The notes under the pieces were generated by a model. That model had not been told where the DNA came from. It searched no databases and was given only the letters and a program-made list of their open reading frames with translations. Shown in pieces: positions 8,867-15,359 of a stretch of 20,272 nt of DNA. This DNA is from an uncultured Porphyromonadaceae bacterium. GTDB lineage: Bacteria > Bacteroidota > Bacteroidia > Bacteroidales > Muribaculaceae. Location: the NCBI GenBank assembly GCA_900550395.1, contig URSD01000042.1:1-20272 (forward strand). Direction: 5' to 3'. The stretch's first letter is position 1. Each line of letters begins with the position of its first letter. Made by a program: the position numbers and the translations under genes.

Positions 8867-9456
8867 TACATCATTGCAAGAGCCTTGCGGATTGCCGTCT
8901 CCACCTTTGTCTGGGGGTCGGCGTCGAAGATTCTTGCGAGTGCTTTCTGGCTCTGCTGCCTGGTGTAGCCCAGAATGGTGAGTGCGGTGAGAGCCTCGTC
9001 GAATGCTTCGTTGTCCTTGGTGCGGCTTTGCTGTGTAAATAACGTATCGTCAGGCGGATTTATTTTGTCGCGCAGGTCTACAATTATTCTTTCGGCTGTT
9101 TTTGTTCCTATGCCCTTGACTTTTTTGAGGCTTGCGGCGTCGCCGGCGGTGATGGCGGCTGCCAGCTCGCGCGCGGGAATGGCCGATAGAATTGTCCTGG
9201 CCGAACCGGCACCGACGCCGCTGACGCCTATGAGCGAACGGAACAGCGAGCGCTCTGACTCGTCGATGAAACCGAAAAGTAGCCATGCGTCGTCGCGTAT
9301 GCTCTCATGTACGAGCAGGCGTGCCGACTCCTTGCCCTGGAGCGCCGTGAAGGTGGGCAGCGTGATGTTGAGCAGGTATGCCACTCCGCCTGCTGTCTCA
9401 AGGGTGGCGTCGGTGGGTGTGATGGCGGTGAGGCGTCCGGTGATGTATTCTATCAT
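8866..9456 (-). CDS. ruvA: Holliday junction branch migration protein RuvA
   Basis: RuvA binds four-way DNA junctions as a tetramer and loads the RuvB motor for branch migration in recombination repair. The 196 residues show all three domains. The N-terminal OB fold (1-62) opens with the canonical MIEYITGRL. Two helix-hairpin-helix motifs follow (LIGVSGVGAGSARTIL at 75-90 and KKVKGIGTKTAERIIVDLR at 111-129). A linker and the RuvB-interacting C-terminal domain (about 150-194, ending KVETAIRKALAMM) complete it. The length is typical. No Bacteroidota promoter is visible in the short gap upstream, so transcription may come by read-through of the lipoprotein terminator or from an unrecognised promoter. 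It is coupled to sprA by the TAATG overlap. Confidence 0.97.
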   Translation of the reverse strand: MIEYITGRLTAITPTDATLETAGGVAYLLNITLPTFTALQGKESARLLVHESIRDDAWLLFGFIDESERSLFRSLIGVSGVGAGSARTILSAIPARELAAAITAGDAASLKKVKGIGTKTAERIIVDLRDKINPPDDTLFTQQSRTKDNEAFDEALTALTILGYTRQQSQKALARIFDADPQTKVETAIRKALAMM

Positions 9457-9492
9457 GGTGCGTATGTGGTGCTGTGAGGATGGGAGGATACT

Positions 9493-9525
9493 AAAAAGCC
9501 AGCCATCCCCTCGGGACAGCCGGCT
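9493..9525 (-). terminator. Intrinsic terminator after the small lipoprotein gene
   Basis: On the minus strand a 13-bp stem (AGCCGGCTGTCCC at 9525-9513 with GGGATGGCTGGCT at 9509-9497, allowing G-U pairs) has a 3-nt loop and runs into TTTTT. It ends the lipoprotein transcript about 37 bp before the ruvA start, so ruvA would need partial read-through or its own promoter. Confidence 0.85.
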
Positions 9526-9546
9526 TATGCTTGGCGTGGTCGCTTA

Positions 9547-9753
9547 TTATTCAGCGGCAACAGCAGCTGCAACAACGGTGTCGGTTACGACGGTGTCGTT
9601 GGCGAGAGTGTCGTTGAGAACGACTTCCTCTACAGCAGCTACAACAGTGTCAGCAGCGGTGCTGTCAGCAGCGTTCTCAGCTTTGTCGGCGCTGCCGCAG
9701 GAGAACATCGTAGCGCTGAAAGCGACTGCGAGCAAAAGAACTAACTTTTTCAT
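9547..9753 (-). CDS. Small Ala/Val-rich acidic lipoprotein of unknown function
   Basis: This 68-residue protein begins with a lipoprotein signal peptide (MKKLVLLLAVAFSATMFSCG) whose lipobox cysteine is Cys19, so the mature part would be about 50 residues anchored by lipid in the periplasm or outer membrane. The mature part is low in complexity: acidic, lysine-poor, and made of short units such as DTVVAA, NDTVVTDTVV and AAAVAAE, with no fold I recognise. Similar tiny lipoproteins are common in Bacteroidales and lack a known role. The gene is monocistronic, with a strong-looking promoter at 9805-9835, an A-rich ribosome-binding region (AAAAAGAAAATG), tandem TAA stops and a clear terminator. That arrangement suggests a real and highly expressed gene despite its size. 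Confidence 0.8.
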   Translation of the reverse strand: MKKLVLLLAVAFSATMFSCGSADKAENAADSTAADTVVAAVEEVVLNDTLANDTVVTDTVVAAAVAAE

Positions 9754-9804
9754 TTTCTTTTTGAGTTAAGAGTAAAACAATATTGTTATGCTTCAAAAAC
9801 GATG

Positions 9805-9835
9805 CAAAGTTATGCCAATTTTTGCGTATCGCAAA
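9805..9835 (-). promoter_or_regulatory. Promoter of the small lipoprotein gene
   Basis: On the minus strand a -33 TTTG (9835-9832) stands 19 bp from a -7 TAACTTTG (9812-9805), an exact match to the Bacteroidota consensus. The leader to the ATG at 9753 would be about 45 nt. A near-palindromic TGCTTTAAAGCA with T/A flanks sits just upstream at 9855-9866. Confidence 0.85.
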
Positions 9836-9917
9836 ATATTTTCACATTTTTTTCTGCTTTAAAGCATAAAAATCGAACGTTAAAAAATGTCAATATTTGC
9901 AATATGCAGAGTGATAG

Positions 9918-11615
9918 TTACTTGCGCGATTCCTCGGCGATCCTGTTTGCAAGCGCGAGAGCCTTGGATATGTGGTCGCAGATGTGGTCGGAGCCTATGA
10001 GGCCGTCGATGCCCGCGTGCACGAGGCTTTCGCGCACGTTGGGACGCACACCCGAGAGCACAACGTGGATGCCTTCGTTCTGCGACGAGCGTATGAGTAT
10101 CTCGAGGTTGTGCAGGGCGGTGGCGTCGATGAAGGCTACCTTTCGCATCCTGAGCACACGTACCACGGGCTTGCTTCCGATAGTTGACCGCATCATTTCG
10201 TCGAACTTGGTGGCTATGCCGAAGAAGAACGGGCCGTCTATCTCGTATATGCTTACGCCGGGGGCCACGTCGAGCACTTCGTGCCGGCTGAGGTCGGTGC
10301 CTTCGGCCACGTCGAGCTGCTCGGAGTAGACTTTTATCTCAGTGTTCTCCATCACTCGGCGCAGGAACAGCACCACGGCGAGCAGGAGACCTATCTCTAT
10401 GGCGATGGTAAGGTCGAAAATTACGGTCAGCAGGAATGTGACGATGAGCACCGATACGTCGCTTTTGGGTGTGCGCATGATGCCCACTACAGTGCGCCAG
10501 CCACTCATGTTATAGGCCACCATTATCAGCACGGCTGCGAGGCACGACATGGGTATGTAGTTGATCAGCGGCATGGCGAAGAGGTAGATCAGCAGCAGAA
10601 CCATGGCGTGGATGATGCCGGCCACGGGGGTGCGCCCGCCGTTGGTGATGTTGGTCATGGTGCGTGCGATGGCACCGGTTACGGGTATGCCGCCGAAGAA
10701 GGGCACCACTATGTTGGCTATGCCCTGGCCCATGAGCTCGGTATTGCTGTTGGTGCGCGAGCCGGTGACGCCGTCGGCCACGGTGGCGCTCAGCAGCGAC
10801 TCTATGGCACCGAGCATGGCTATGGTGAAGGCCGAGGGCAGCAGCATGTTGATGGTAGCCATGTCGATGGTGAGGCCGTGGGGCGCGGGGATGTCGGTGC
10901 TCATCGACCCGAATCGGTCGCCGATAGTCTCCACGCTGTATCCGGGAATGAATATGGATGCCAGCCATGCGCCTGCCGTCACGAGTACGATGGCTATGAG
11001 GGCTCCGGGCAGTTTTTTTGAGATGCGGGGCGTCACTATTATTATAAATAATGATATAAGCGCCGTCAGTGTGGTGGCGATGTCGATGGAGCTCAGCGAG
11101 GTGAGATAGCGGCCCCATTTGGGGATGAACTGGCCGGGCAGATCGCGCAGTCCCATGCCGAAGAAGTCGTTGATCTGCGTGGAGAAGATGGTCAGCGCAA
11201 TGCCGGCCGTGAAGCCGACCACTATGGGGTAGGGGATGAATTTGATGACGGTGCCGAGGCGGAACAGCCCCATCACCACGAGTATGAGGCCGGCCATGAG
11301 CGTGGCTATTGCAAGGCCCTGCAGTCCGAACTGGCTTATAATGTTGTAGACGATGACGATGAATGCGCCTGTCGGGCCGCCTATCTGTACGGAGTTGCCG
11401 CCGAATGCCGATACCAGGAAGCCGCCTATTATGGCCGTAATGAGGCCGATGCTGGGACTGACGCCCGAAGCTATGCCGAAGGCGATTGCCAGAGGTAGCG
11501 CCACTATGCCGACAACGATGCCGGCTGTGATGTCGGAGCGCAGACGCCCGCTGCTGTAGTGTCTGAGCGACGACAGCAGTTTGGGGCGGAAATCAATTGT
11601 AGCAGTGAGATCCAT
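9918..11615 (-). CDS. SulP family inorganic anion transporter with STAS domain
   Basis: This 565-residue inner-membrane carrier of the SulP/SLC26 family transports an inorganic anion such as sulfate or bicarbonate; the sequence does not tell which. The transmembrane part (about 1-430) includes the family signature region LPLAIAFGIASGVSPSIGL and the QIGGPTGAF motif. The last 120 residues form a cytoplasmic STAS domain (EIDGPFFFG, then FIDATALHNLE at the position of the phosphorylation loop of anti-sigma-factor antagonists). I choose the ATG at 11615 (MDLTATIDF); an in-frame TTG four codons upstream is less likely. The gene has its own promoter and no clear terminator before the lipoprotein gene. 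The intergenic region upstream is shared with the divergent Abi locus. Confidence 0.93.
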   Translation of the reverse strand: MDLTATIDFRPKLLSSLRHYSSGRLRSDITAGIVVGIVALPLAIAFGIASGVSPSIGLITAIIGGFLVSAFGGNSVQIGGPTGAFIVIVYNIISQFGLQGLAIATLMAGLILVVMGLFRLGTVIKFIPYPIVVGFTAGIALTIFSTQINDFFGMGLRDLPGQFIPKWGRYLTSLSSIDIATTLTALISLFIIIVTPRISKKLPGALIAIVLVTAGAWLASIFIPGYSVETIGDRFGSMSTDIPAPHGLTIDMATINMLLPSAFTIAMLGAIESLLSATVADGVTGSRTNSNTELMGQGIANIVVPFFGGIPVTGAIARTMTNITNGGRTPVAGIIHAMVLLLIYLFAMPLINYIPMSCLAAVLIMVAYNMSGWRTVVGIMRTPKSDVSVLIVTFLLTVIFDLTIAIEIGLLLAVVLFLRRVMENTEIKVYSEQLDVAEGTDLSRHEVLDVAPGVSIYEIDGPFFFGIATKFDEMMRSTIGSKPVVRVLRMRKVAFIDATALHNLEILIRSSQNEGIHVVLSGVRPNVRESLVHAGIDGLIGSDHICDHISKALALANRIAEESRK

Positions 11616-11725
11616 GTCTGAAAACAAATCTTTTTTGGCGCGCCCGAACGCTATGGCGCCGTGCGTGCGTTAGAAATTATACCTGTGTGCAGCCGTGCCC
11701 GCAGGCCGCTGCCGGAAATCCGCTG

Positions 11726-11757
11726 CAAAGTTAGTGAAAAAAACTTAAAATATGAAA
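11726..11757 (-). promoter_or_regulatory. Promoter of the SulP transporter gene
   Basis: On the minus strand a -7 TAACTTTG (11733-11726) is preceded at 20 bp by TTTC (11757-11754), one mismatch from the -33 consensus TTTG. The leader to the ATG at 11615 would be about 100 nt. Confidence 0.7.
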
Positions 11758-11833
11758 TAGTGTGCGCCATCTGCATTATGAATGCGGCTCAAATCTGCCT
11801 AAAGCCGTTCAAACTGGTGGCGCGTTTCTCAGT

Positions 11834-11865
11834 GTTGTCCAATCAGATGAAAATGATTACCTTTG
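11834..11865 (+). promoter_or_regulatory. Promoter of the Abi RNA/protein locus
   Basis: A -7 TACCTTTG (11858-11865) matches TAnnTTTG exactly, and 20 bp upstream lies GTTG (11834-11837), one mismatch from TTTG. Transcription would start near 11872, just before the structured leader and about 115 nt before the GTG start of the protein. It is back-to-back with the SulP promoter. Confidence 0.7.
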
Positions 11866-11871
11866 CATATA

Positions 11872-11948
11872 TTAAAAACTAAACCCGATAGCTTGACGAG
11901 TCAGGGGCTACCGGGAATCAACACTGCAAATATAGTGCTTTCTTTTGA
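11872..11948 (+). ncRNA. Candidate abiF-like structured RNA upstream of the Abi gene
   Basis: From the predicted start near 11872 the leader folds into two elements. The first is a long hairpin at 11884-11915: CCCG pairs with CGGG, then after an A-C mismatch TAGC pairs with GCTA, then TTGA/TCAG-type pairs close on the loop CGAG, with extra G residues bulged on the 3' side. The second is a short stem CACT/AGTG (11922-11937) followed by CTTTCTTTT, which looks like a weak intrinsic terminator. The result would be a discrete RNA of about 75 nt with leaky read-through into the HEPN gene. From memory, Rfam holds an abiF RNA motif next to abiF genes. I infer that this is a member or analogue; I could not compare it with that model. 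Confidence 0.55.
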
Positions 11949-11986
11949 TTATAACAAATATTGGCTCGTAAAAGATTGTAAAGCAA

Positions 11987-12676
11987 GTGAAATTTACCGA
12001 TTTTCAGAATATATTATCCTCGGAAAGACTCAACAGATATGTTGCTGCCTGTGATAATGACACCCGAAAAGCTATGTCGCTGTATCGGTTGAACCTACAT
12101 CTTTCACAAGAAGTTTTTACGTTGTTGAGTTGTTTCGAGGTCGCTTTAAGAAATGCCATTGACCGTGAGCTTACGTCTCGGTTCGGTGAGAATTGGCTCC
12201 GTGATGCTGTATTGGCAGGAGGAATATTTGATATTGCCAGTTGTAGGGATAGTGCGCGAATAATCAACAAGGCTTTCAATCGACTGAACAGAAATGGCGA
12301 GTACACTCATCATAAACTCCTCGCAGAAATGGAGTTCGGAGTATGGAAGTATATGTTTGCCAACCCTCAGTATCGTGCCACCGGACAGATTCTTCTCCGA
12401 ATATTCCCTAACAAGCCTCGTTCATCGGCAGAGGTTCAATACAATAATGCCTATATGTTTAATGAGCTTGACGGCATCAATATCCTCCGAAACCGAATAG
12501 CGCACCATGAGCCTATCTGTTTTGCGAGAAGACAGCCACAAATTGGCACAGCCTACATCCTCAATGCCTATCATAACCTGCATAAGTTGTTTATGTGGAT
12601 GGGTATCGACAGCCATTCTTTGCTTTATGGACTTGATCATGTGCAGCAAGTCTGCAACCGTATAAACACCATGTGA
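11987..12676 (+). CDS. Abi_2/AbiF-type abortive infection protein, HEPN RNase-like
   Basis: This 229-residue protein is of the Abi_2 (AbiD/AbiF) type, linked to phage-defence abortive infection. The N-terminal half has the family pattern SLYRLNLHLSQEVF followed by FEVALRNAIDREL (50-62). The C-terminal half carries an HEPN ribonuclease motif R-N-R-I-A-H-H (168-174) in the phrase ILRNRIAHHEPI. The start is a GTG at 11987, with no better ATG before Met30; the MKFTDF start resembles related proteins, so a weak start codon is plausible and would suit a toxin. The gene is clearly more AT-rich than sprA and the glycan operon, sits alone between divergent and downstream promoters, and has a structured leader, all consistent with transfer as a defence cassette. 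The catalytic activity and any phage target are inferred. An alternative is a toxin-antitoxin unit without a phage role. Confidence 0.8.
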   Translation: MKFTDFQNILSSERLNRYVAACDNDTRKAMSLYRLNLHLSQEVFTLLSCFEVALRNAIDRELTSRFGENWLRDAVLAGGIFDIASCRDSARIINKAFNRLNRNGEYTHHKLLAEMEFGVWKYMFANPQYRATGQILLRIFPNKPRSSAEVQYNNAYMFNELDGINILRNRIAHHEPICFARRQPQIGTAYILNAYHNLHKLFMWMGIDSHSLLYGLDHVQQVCNRINTM

Positions 12677-12751
12677 AGTTACAGATATTCCACAAATTTA
12701 CAGCTTCTAATATGGTAAATTCGGAGTGACATATTCGTTCGTTTTTTATTG

Positions 12752-12780
12752 AAACGGTTCCTCAAACATAAAAACGGTTC
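12752..12780. repeat. Direct repeat AAACGGTTC, two copies 20 bp apart
   Basis: The nonamer AAACGGTTC occurs at 12752-12760 and 12772-12780, a period of exactly 20 bp or about two helical turns, with the second copy 15 bp upstream of the -33 box. Same-face spacing upstream of a promoter is what a dimeric or cooperative activator would need. No regulator is identifiable here. Confidence 0.55.
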
Positions 12781-12794
12781 AAATTTTATAGAAA

Positions 12795-12826
12795 TTTGGC
12801 ATTTAGGATTAAAAGTCGTAAATTTG
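12795..12826 (+). promoter_or_regulatory. Promoter of the glycan precursor operon
   Basis: TTTG at 12795-12798 is followed after 20 bp by TAAATTTG at 12819-12826, a full consensus match. Transcription should start near 12833, leaving a leader of about 190 nt before the ATG at 13024. Confidence 0.85.
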
Positions 12827-12887
12827 CGACGGAATCGTTTGTCCTCAATCGGGCTTATTCGGTGGCTTTTTTGCGGCCGAAATGCAC

Positions 12888-12897
12888 GGGGGGGGGG
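12888..12897 (+). repeat. Ten-G homopolymer in the operon leader
   Basis: An uninterrupted run of ten G residues lies about 55 nt downstream of the predicted transcription start and about 125 nt before the first start codon. Homopolymers this long change length by slippage. Here it is outside the -33/-7 spacer, so any effect would be on the RNA leader and not on promoter spacing. Confidence 0.8.
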
Positions 12898-12963
12898 TAA
12901 ATAGCTATAAATCAAGCTTATGCTATGCAAAATTGCCGAGCTGCAAAATATTTGTTATCATTC

Positions 12964-12995
12964 CCGATTGCGGAATCAATCGGATTGCGGCTTTT
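12964..12995 (+). promoter_or_regulatory. Possible leader attenuator hairpin
   Basis: CCGATTG (12964-12970) pairs with CAATCGG (12977-12983) around a 6-nt loop, and CTTTTT follows at 12991-12996 after GATTGCGG-like sequence. GATTGCGG itself is repeated at 12966-12973 and 12983-12990, so alternative folds are possible. The T tract is eight bases from the stem, too far for a classic terminator, hence low confidence. Confidence 0.3.
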
Positions 12996-13023
12996 TGCGT
13001 CAAACCATTGTTAGAGAATTCCT

Positions 13024-14145
13024 ATGAATCTTAATGCTATTCAATGTCTGGCGGTATTTCTCGTGAGCCTTGGTCTCGCGGGTGTGATTATACCTCAAAT
13101 TCTGCTTATTGCATTCCGCAAAAATCTTTTTGACGAGATTGACGAACGAAAGATTCATCAGGGGCGTGTGCCCCGTCTGGGCGGAATTGCGTTCATGCCT
13201 TCGATGGTATTCTCCGTGGCCTGTGTCAGTGGCGTCGTTCTGCTTCTCGGCCTGGAACGAGTGCCGATATCGGTCTGCGATGCCGAGGTGTTCTCATTCG
13301 GCATATGTGCGCTGATGATTATGTATCTTGTAGGTATCGCCGACGACCTTGTGGGTGTGCGCTACAGCGCCAAATTCGTGGCTCAGATAATTGCCGCGTC
13401 ATTCCTCTCGCTGTCTGACCTGACACTCAACAATCTGCACGGCTTCCTGGGCATTTACGAGCTGCCGGTGTGGGTGGCTGTGCCGTTTACGGTCCTTGTT
13501 GTGGTGTTCATTACCAATTCCATCAATCTTATTGACGGAATAGACGGCCTTGCCTCCGGACTGTGCTCCATCGCCATGCTTTTTTATGGATGGGTGTTGC
13601 TCAAATGCGGCTACACTACCTATGCACTTGTGGCTTTCGGTACGCTCGGCGCGCTTATCCAGTTCTATTATTATAATGTGTTCGGCAATTCAAAGGTCGG
13701 CAAGAAAATATTCATGGGTGACACCGGGGCTCTCACCACAGGTATCATAATCTGTTTCCTCTCGCTGCAGATCAGCAATATCGACGCGCATTCCTACGGT
13801 TTCGGATGCGACCCGCTGGTGCTTGCGTTCGCTCCGCTGCTCATCCCGTGCTTTGACGTCGTGCGGGTGTACTTTCGTCGTATACGCCGACATGCTAATC
13901 CCTTCCTGCCCGACCGCACGCACATACATCATAAACTTCTTGCCCTGGGCCTGAATCAGCGCGTGGCCATGGTGTCGTTGCTCGTGGCTGCTGTAGCCTT
14001 CACCGCCGCCAACTACTGGCTGTCCACTATGATATCGAGCGCTGTGTTGCTCCTGCTGGATATAATGTCGTTTATCGTGGTGAATATCTGGCTCAGTTCG
14101 GCGATACGAAAGCGTGAAAAGGCCATGGCCGACGGTAAGAAATAA
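13024..14145 (+). CDS. WecA/MraY-family undecaprenyl-phosphate glycosyl-1-phosphate transferase
   Basis: This 373-residue polytopic membrane enzyme starts glycan assembly by moving a sugar-1-phosphate (GlcNAc-1-P in WecA itself) from a UDP-sugar to undecaprenyl phosphate on the inner face of the cytoplasmic membrane. Family motifs are all present: KIHQGRVPRLGG (43-54), the Mg-binding DD at 107-108 (GIADDLVG), NLIDGIDGLASG (168-179), MGDTGAL (231-237) and the uridine-binding HIHHKLLALG (300-309). The length fits WecA/TagO enzymes. It is first in an operon and is followed after 34 bp by wecB. With wecB and wecC present, Und-PP-GlcNAc extended by ManNAcA is a reasonable guess, but the exact donor cannot be read from sequence. 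MraY of peptidoglycan is unlikely given the context. Confidence 0.92.
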   Translation: MNLNAIQCLAVFLVSLGLAGVIIPQILLIAFRKNLFDEIDERKIHQGRVPRLGGIAFMPSMVFSVACVSGVVLLLGLERVPISVCDAEVFSFGICALMIMYLVGIADDLVGVRYSAKFVAQIIAASFLSLSDLTLNNLHGFLGIYELPVWVAVPFTVLVVVFITNSINLIDGIDGLASGLCSIAMLFYGWVLLKCGYTTYALVAFGTLGALIQFYYYNVFGNSKVGKKIFMGDTGALTTGIIICFLSLQISNIDAHSYGFGCDPLVLAFAPLLIPCFDVVRVYFRRIRRHANPFLPDRTHIHHKLLALGLNQRVAMVSLLVAAVAFTAANYWLSTMISSAVLLLLDIMSFIVVNIWLSSAIRKREKAMADGKK

Positions 14146-14179
14146 AAACTTAGACTGACAATTGACTACAGACTGCAAT

Positions 14180-15349
14180 ATGGATGAAGCGTTCAGGACG
14201 GTGATGCTCGTGTTCGGCACTCGTCCTGAAGCTATCAAGATGGCTCCCCTCGTGAAGGAACTGGAGCGACGCCGCGAGTTCCGGACGCTTGTGTGCGTCA
14301 CGGGGCAGCACCGCAGCATGCTCGACCAGGTGCTGGACGTGTTCGGTATAAAGCCCGACTACGACCTTAATATAATGAAAGCCGGACAGGACCTGTACGA
14401 CGTGACTTCGCGGGTGCTTCTGGGCATGCGTGGTGTCATAGCCGAAGCGCGCCCCGACCTTGTGCTCGTGCATGGCGATACTACGACGTCGATGGCGGCG
14501 GCTCTTGCCGCTTTTTATGCCGGGGTTCCCGTGGGGCATGTGGAGGCCGGACTCCGAACGCACAATCTCATGTCGCCGTGGCCCGAGGAACTGAACCGCC
14601 AGCTCACCGGTCGCATGGCGCGCCTGAATTTTGCTCCCACCGAGCTTGGCCGGCGCAATCTGCTTGCCGAGAATGTAAGTGCCGACAGCATTTTCGTCAC
14701 CGGCAATACCGTCATCGACGCCTTGCACATCGTGGTCCGCCGCCTGGAAGGCGATGGGGCTCTTGCAGCTAAGGTCGACGAAGACCTGCGGCTGGCGGGT
14801 TACGACCCCGTTCGTGCGGAGTCCCGCCGAATGGTGCTCGTGACCGGCCACCGCCGCGAGAACTTCGGCGAATCGTTCCGTTCGATATGCCGTGCTTTAA
14901 AGACGCTGGCCGAGACGCATCCCGATGTTGACTTCGTGTACCCGATGCACCTCAATCCCAATGTGCGCCGTCCCATTGCCGAGGTCTTCGGCGAAAATGC
15001 GGGAGGGCTGTCAAATATGTTCTTTATCGAACCTCTTGAGTATCTGGCTTTCGTCCGCCTTATGTCGTGCTCGTCGGTTGTGCTGACCGACAGCGGCGGC
15101 ATCCAGGAGGAGGCGCCGGGCCTGGGCAAACCAGTGCTCGTGATGCGCGACACCACCGAGAGGCCCGAGGCGCTCGATGCCGGCACCGTGCGTCTCGTGG
15201 GCACCGATTACGACGCAATAGTAAACCAAATGAACCTGTTGCTCGGCGACGAGACCGCGTATGCTGCCATGTCGCAGGCGGTGAATCCCTACGGCGACGG
15301 ACAAGCTTCGGAGCGCATCGCCGAGATAATCAGCAGGTTTTTCCAATAG
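14180..15349 (+). CDS. wecB: UDP-N-acetylglucosamine 2-epimerase (non-hydrolysing)
   Basis: WecB interconverts UDP-GlcNAc and UDP-ManNAc in the cytosol, feeding the dehydrogenase encoded next. The 389 residues form the two-Rossmann GT-B-like fold. Visible motifs are FGTRPEAIKMAPLV (12-25), TGQHRSML (41-48), HGDTTTS (98-104), EAGLRT (122-127), PEELNR (135-140), VTGHRRENFGES (221-232) and the UDP-binding DSGGIQEEAP (304-313) followed by RDTTERPE. These include the conserved acidic and His residues expected in the active site. I take the ATG at 14180 (MDEAFRTVML); an in-frame TTG at 14162 is less likely. It lies 34 bp after the transferase gene and 10 bp before wecC. Confidence 0.96.
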   Translation: MDEAFRTVMLVFGTRPEAIKMAPLVKELERRREFRTLVCVTGQHRSMLDQVLDVFGIKPDYDLNIMKAGQDLYDVTSRVLLGMRGVIAEARPDLVLVHGDTTTSMAAALAAFYAGVPVGHVEAGLRTHNLMSPWPEELNRQLTGRMARLNFAPTELGRRNLLAENVSADSIFVTGNTVIDALHIVVRRLEGDGALAAKVDEDLRLAGYDPVRAESRRMVLVTGHRRENFGESFRSICRALKTLAETHPDVDFVYPMHLNPNVRRPIAEVFGENAGGLSNMFFIEPLEYLAFVRLMSCSSVVLTDSGGIQEEAPGLGKPVLVMRDTTERPEALDAGTVRLVGTDYDAIVNQMNLLLGDETAYAAMSQAVNPYGDGQASERIAEIISRFFQ

Positions 15350-15359
15350 TTTTAGGATT

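Larger units (their letters stand above)
12677..13023. other. Control region of the glycan operon
   Basis: This 347-bp gap has no credible gene. In order it holds AT-rich flank after the Abi gene, two AAACGGTTC repeats (12752-12780), a consensus promoter (12795-12826) and a leader of about 190 nt. The leader contains a ten-G run (12888-12897) and a hairpin with a downstream T tract (12964-12995). No terminator for the Abi gene is evident. Confidence 0.7.

Noticed and set aside
9855..9866. TGCTTTAAAGCA palindrome as a terminator for the SulP gene
   Set aside because: On the minus strand the hairpin is followed by A residues, not T, so it does not look like an intrinsic terminator. It might be an operator upstream of the lipoprotein promoter, but nothing supports this further.
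11616..11627. TTG as the SulP start
   Set aside because: The ATG at 11615 is a better start codon and the four extra residues are not needed by the family.
12679..12930. Minus-strand 83-codon frame through the ten-G tract
   Set aside because: Its Pro run is just the homopolymer read as codons, and it lies over a promoter region with no coding features.
14162..14179. TTG as the wecB start
   Set aside because: The ATG at 14180 gives the usual family N-terminus; the extra six residues have no family match.
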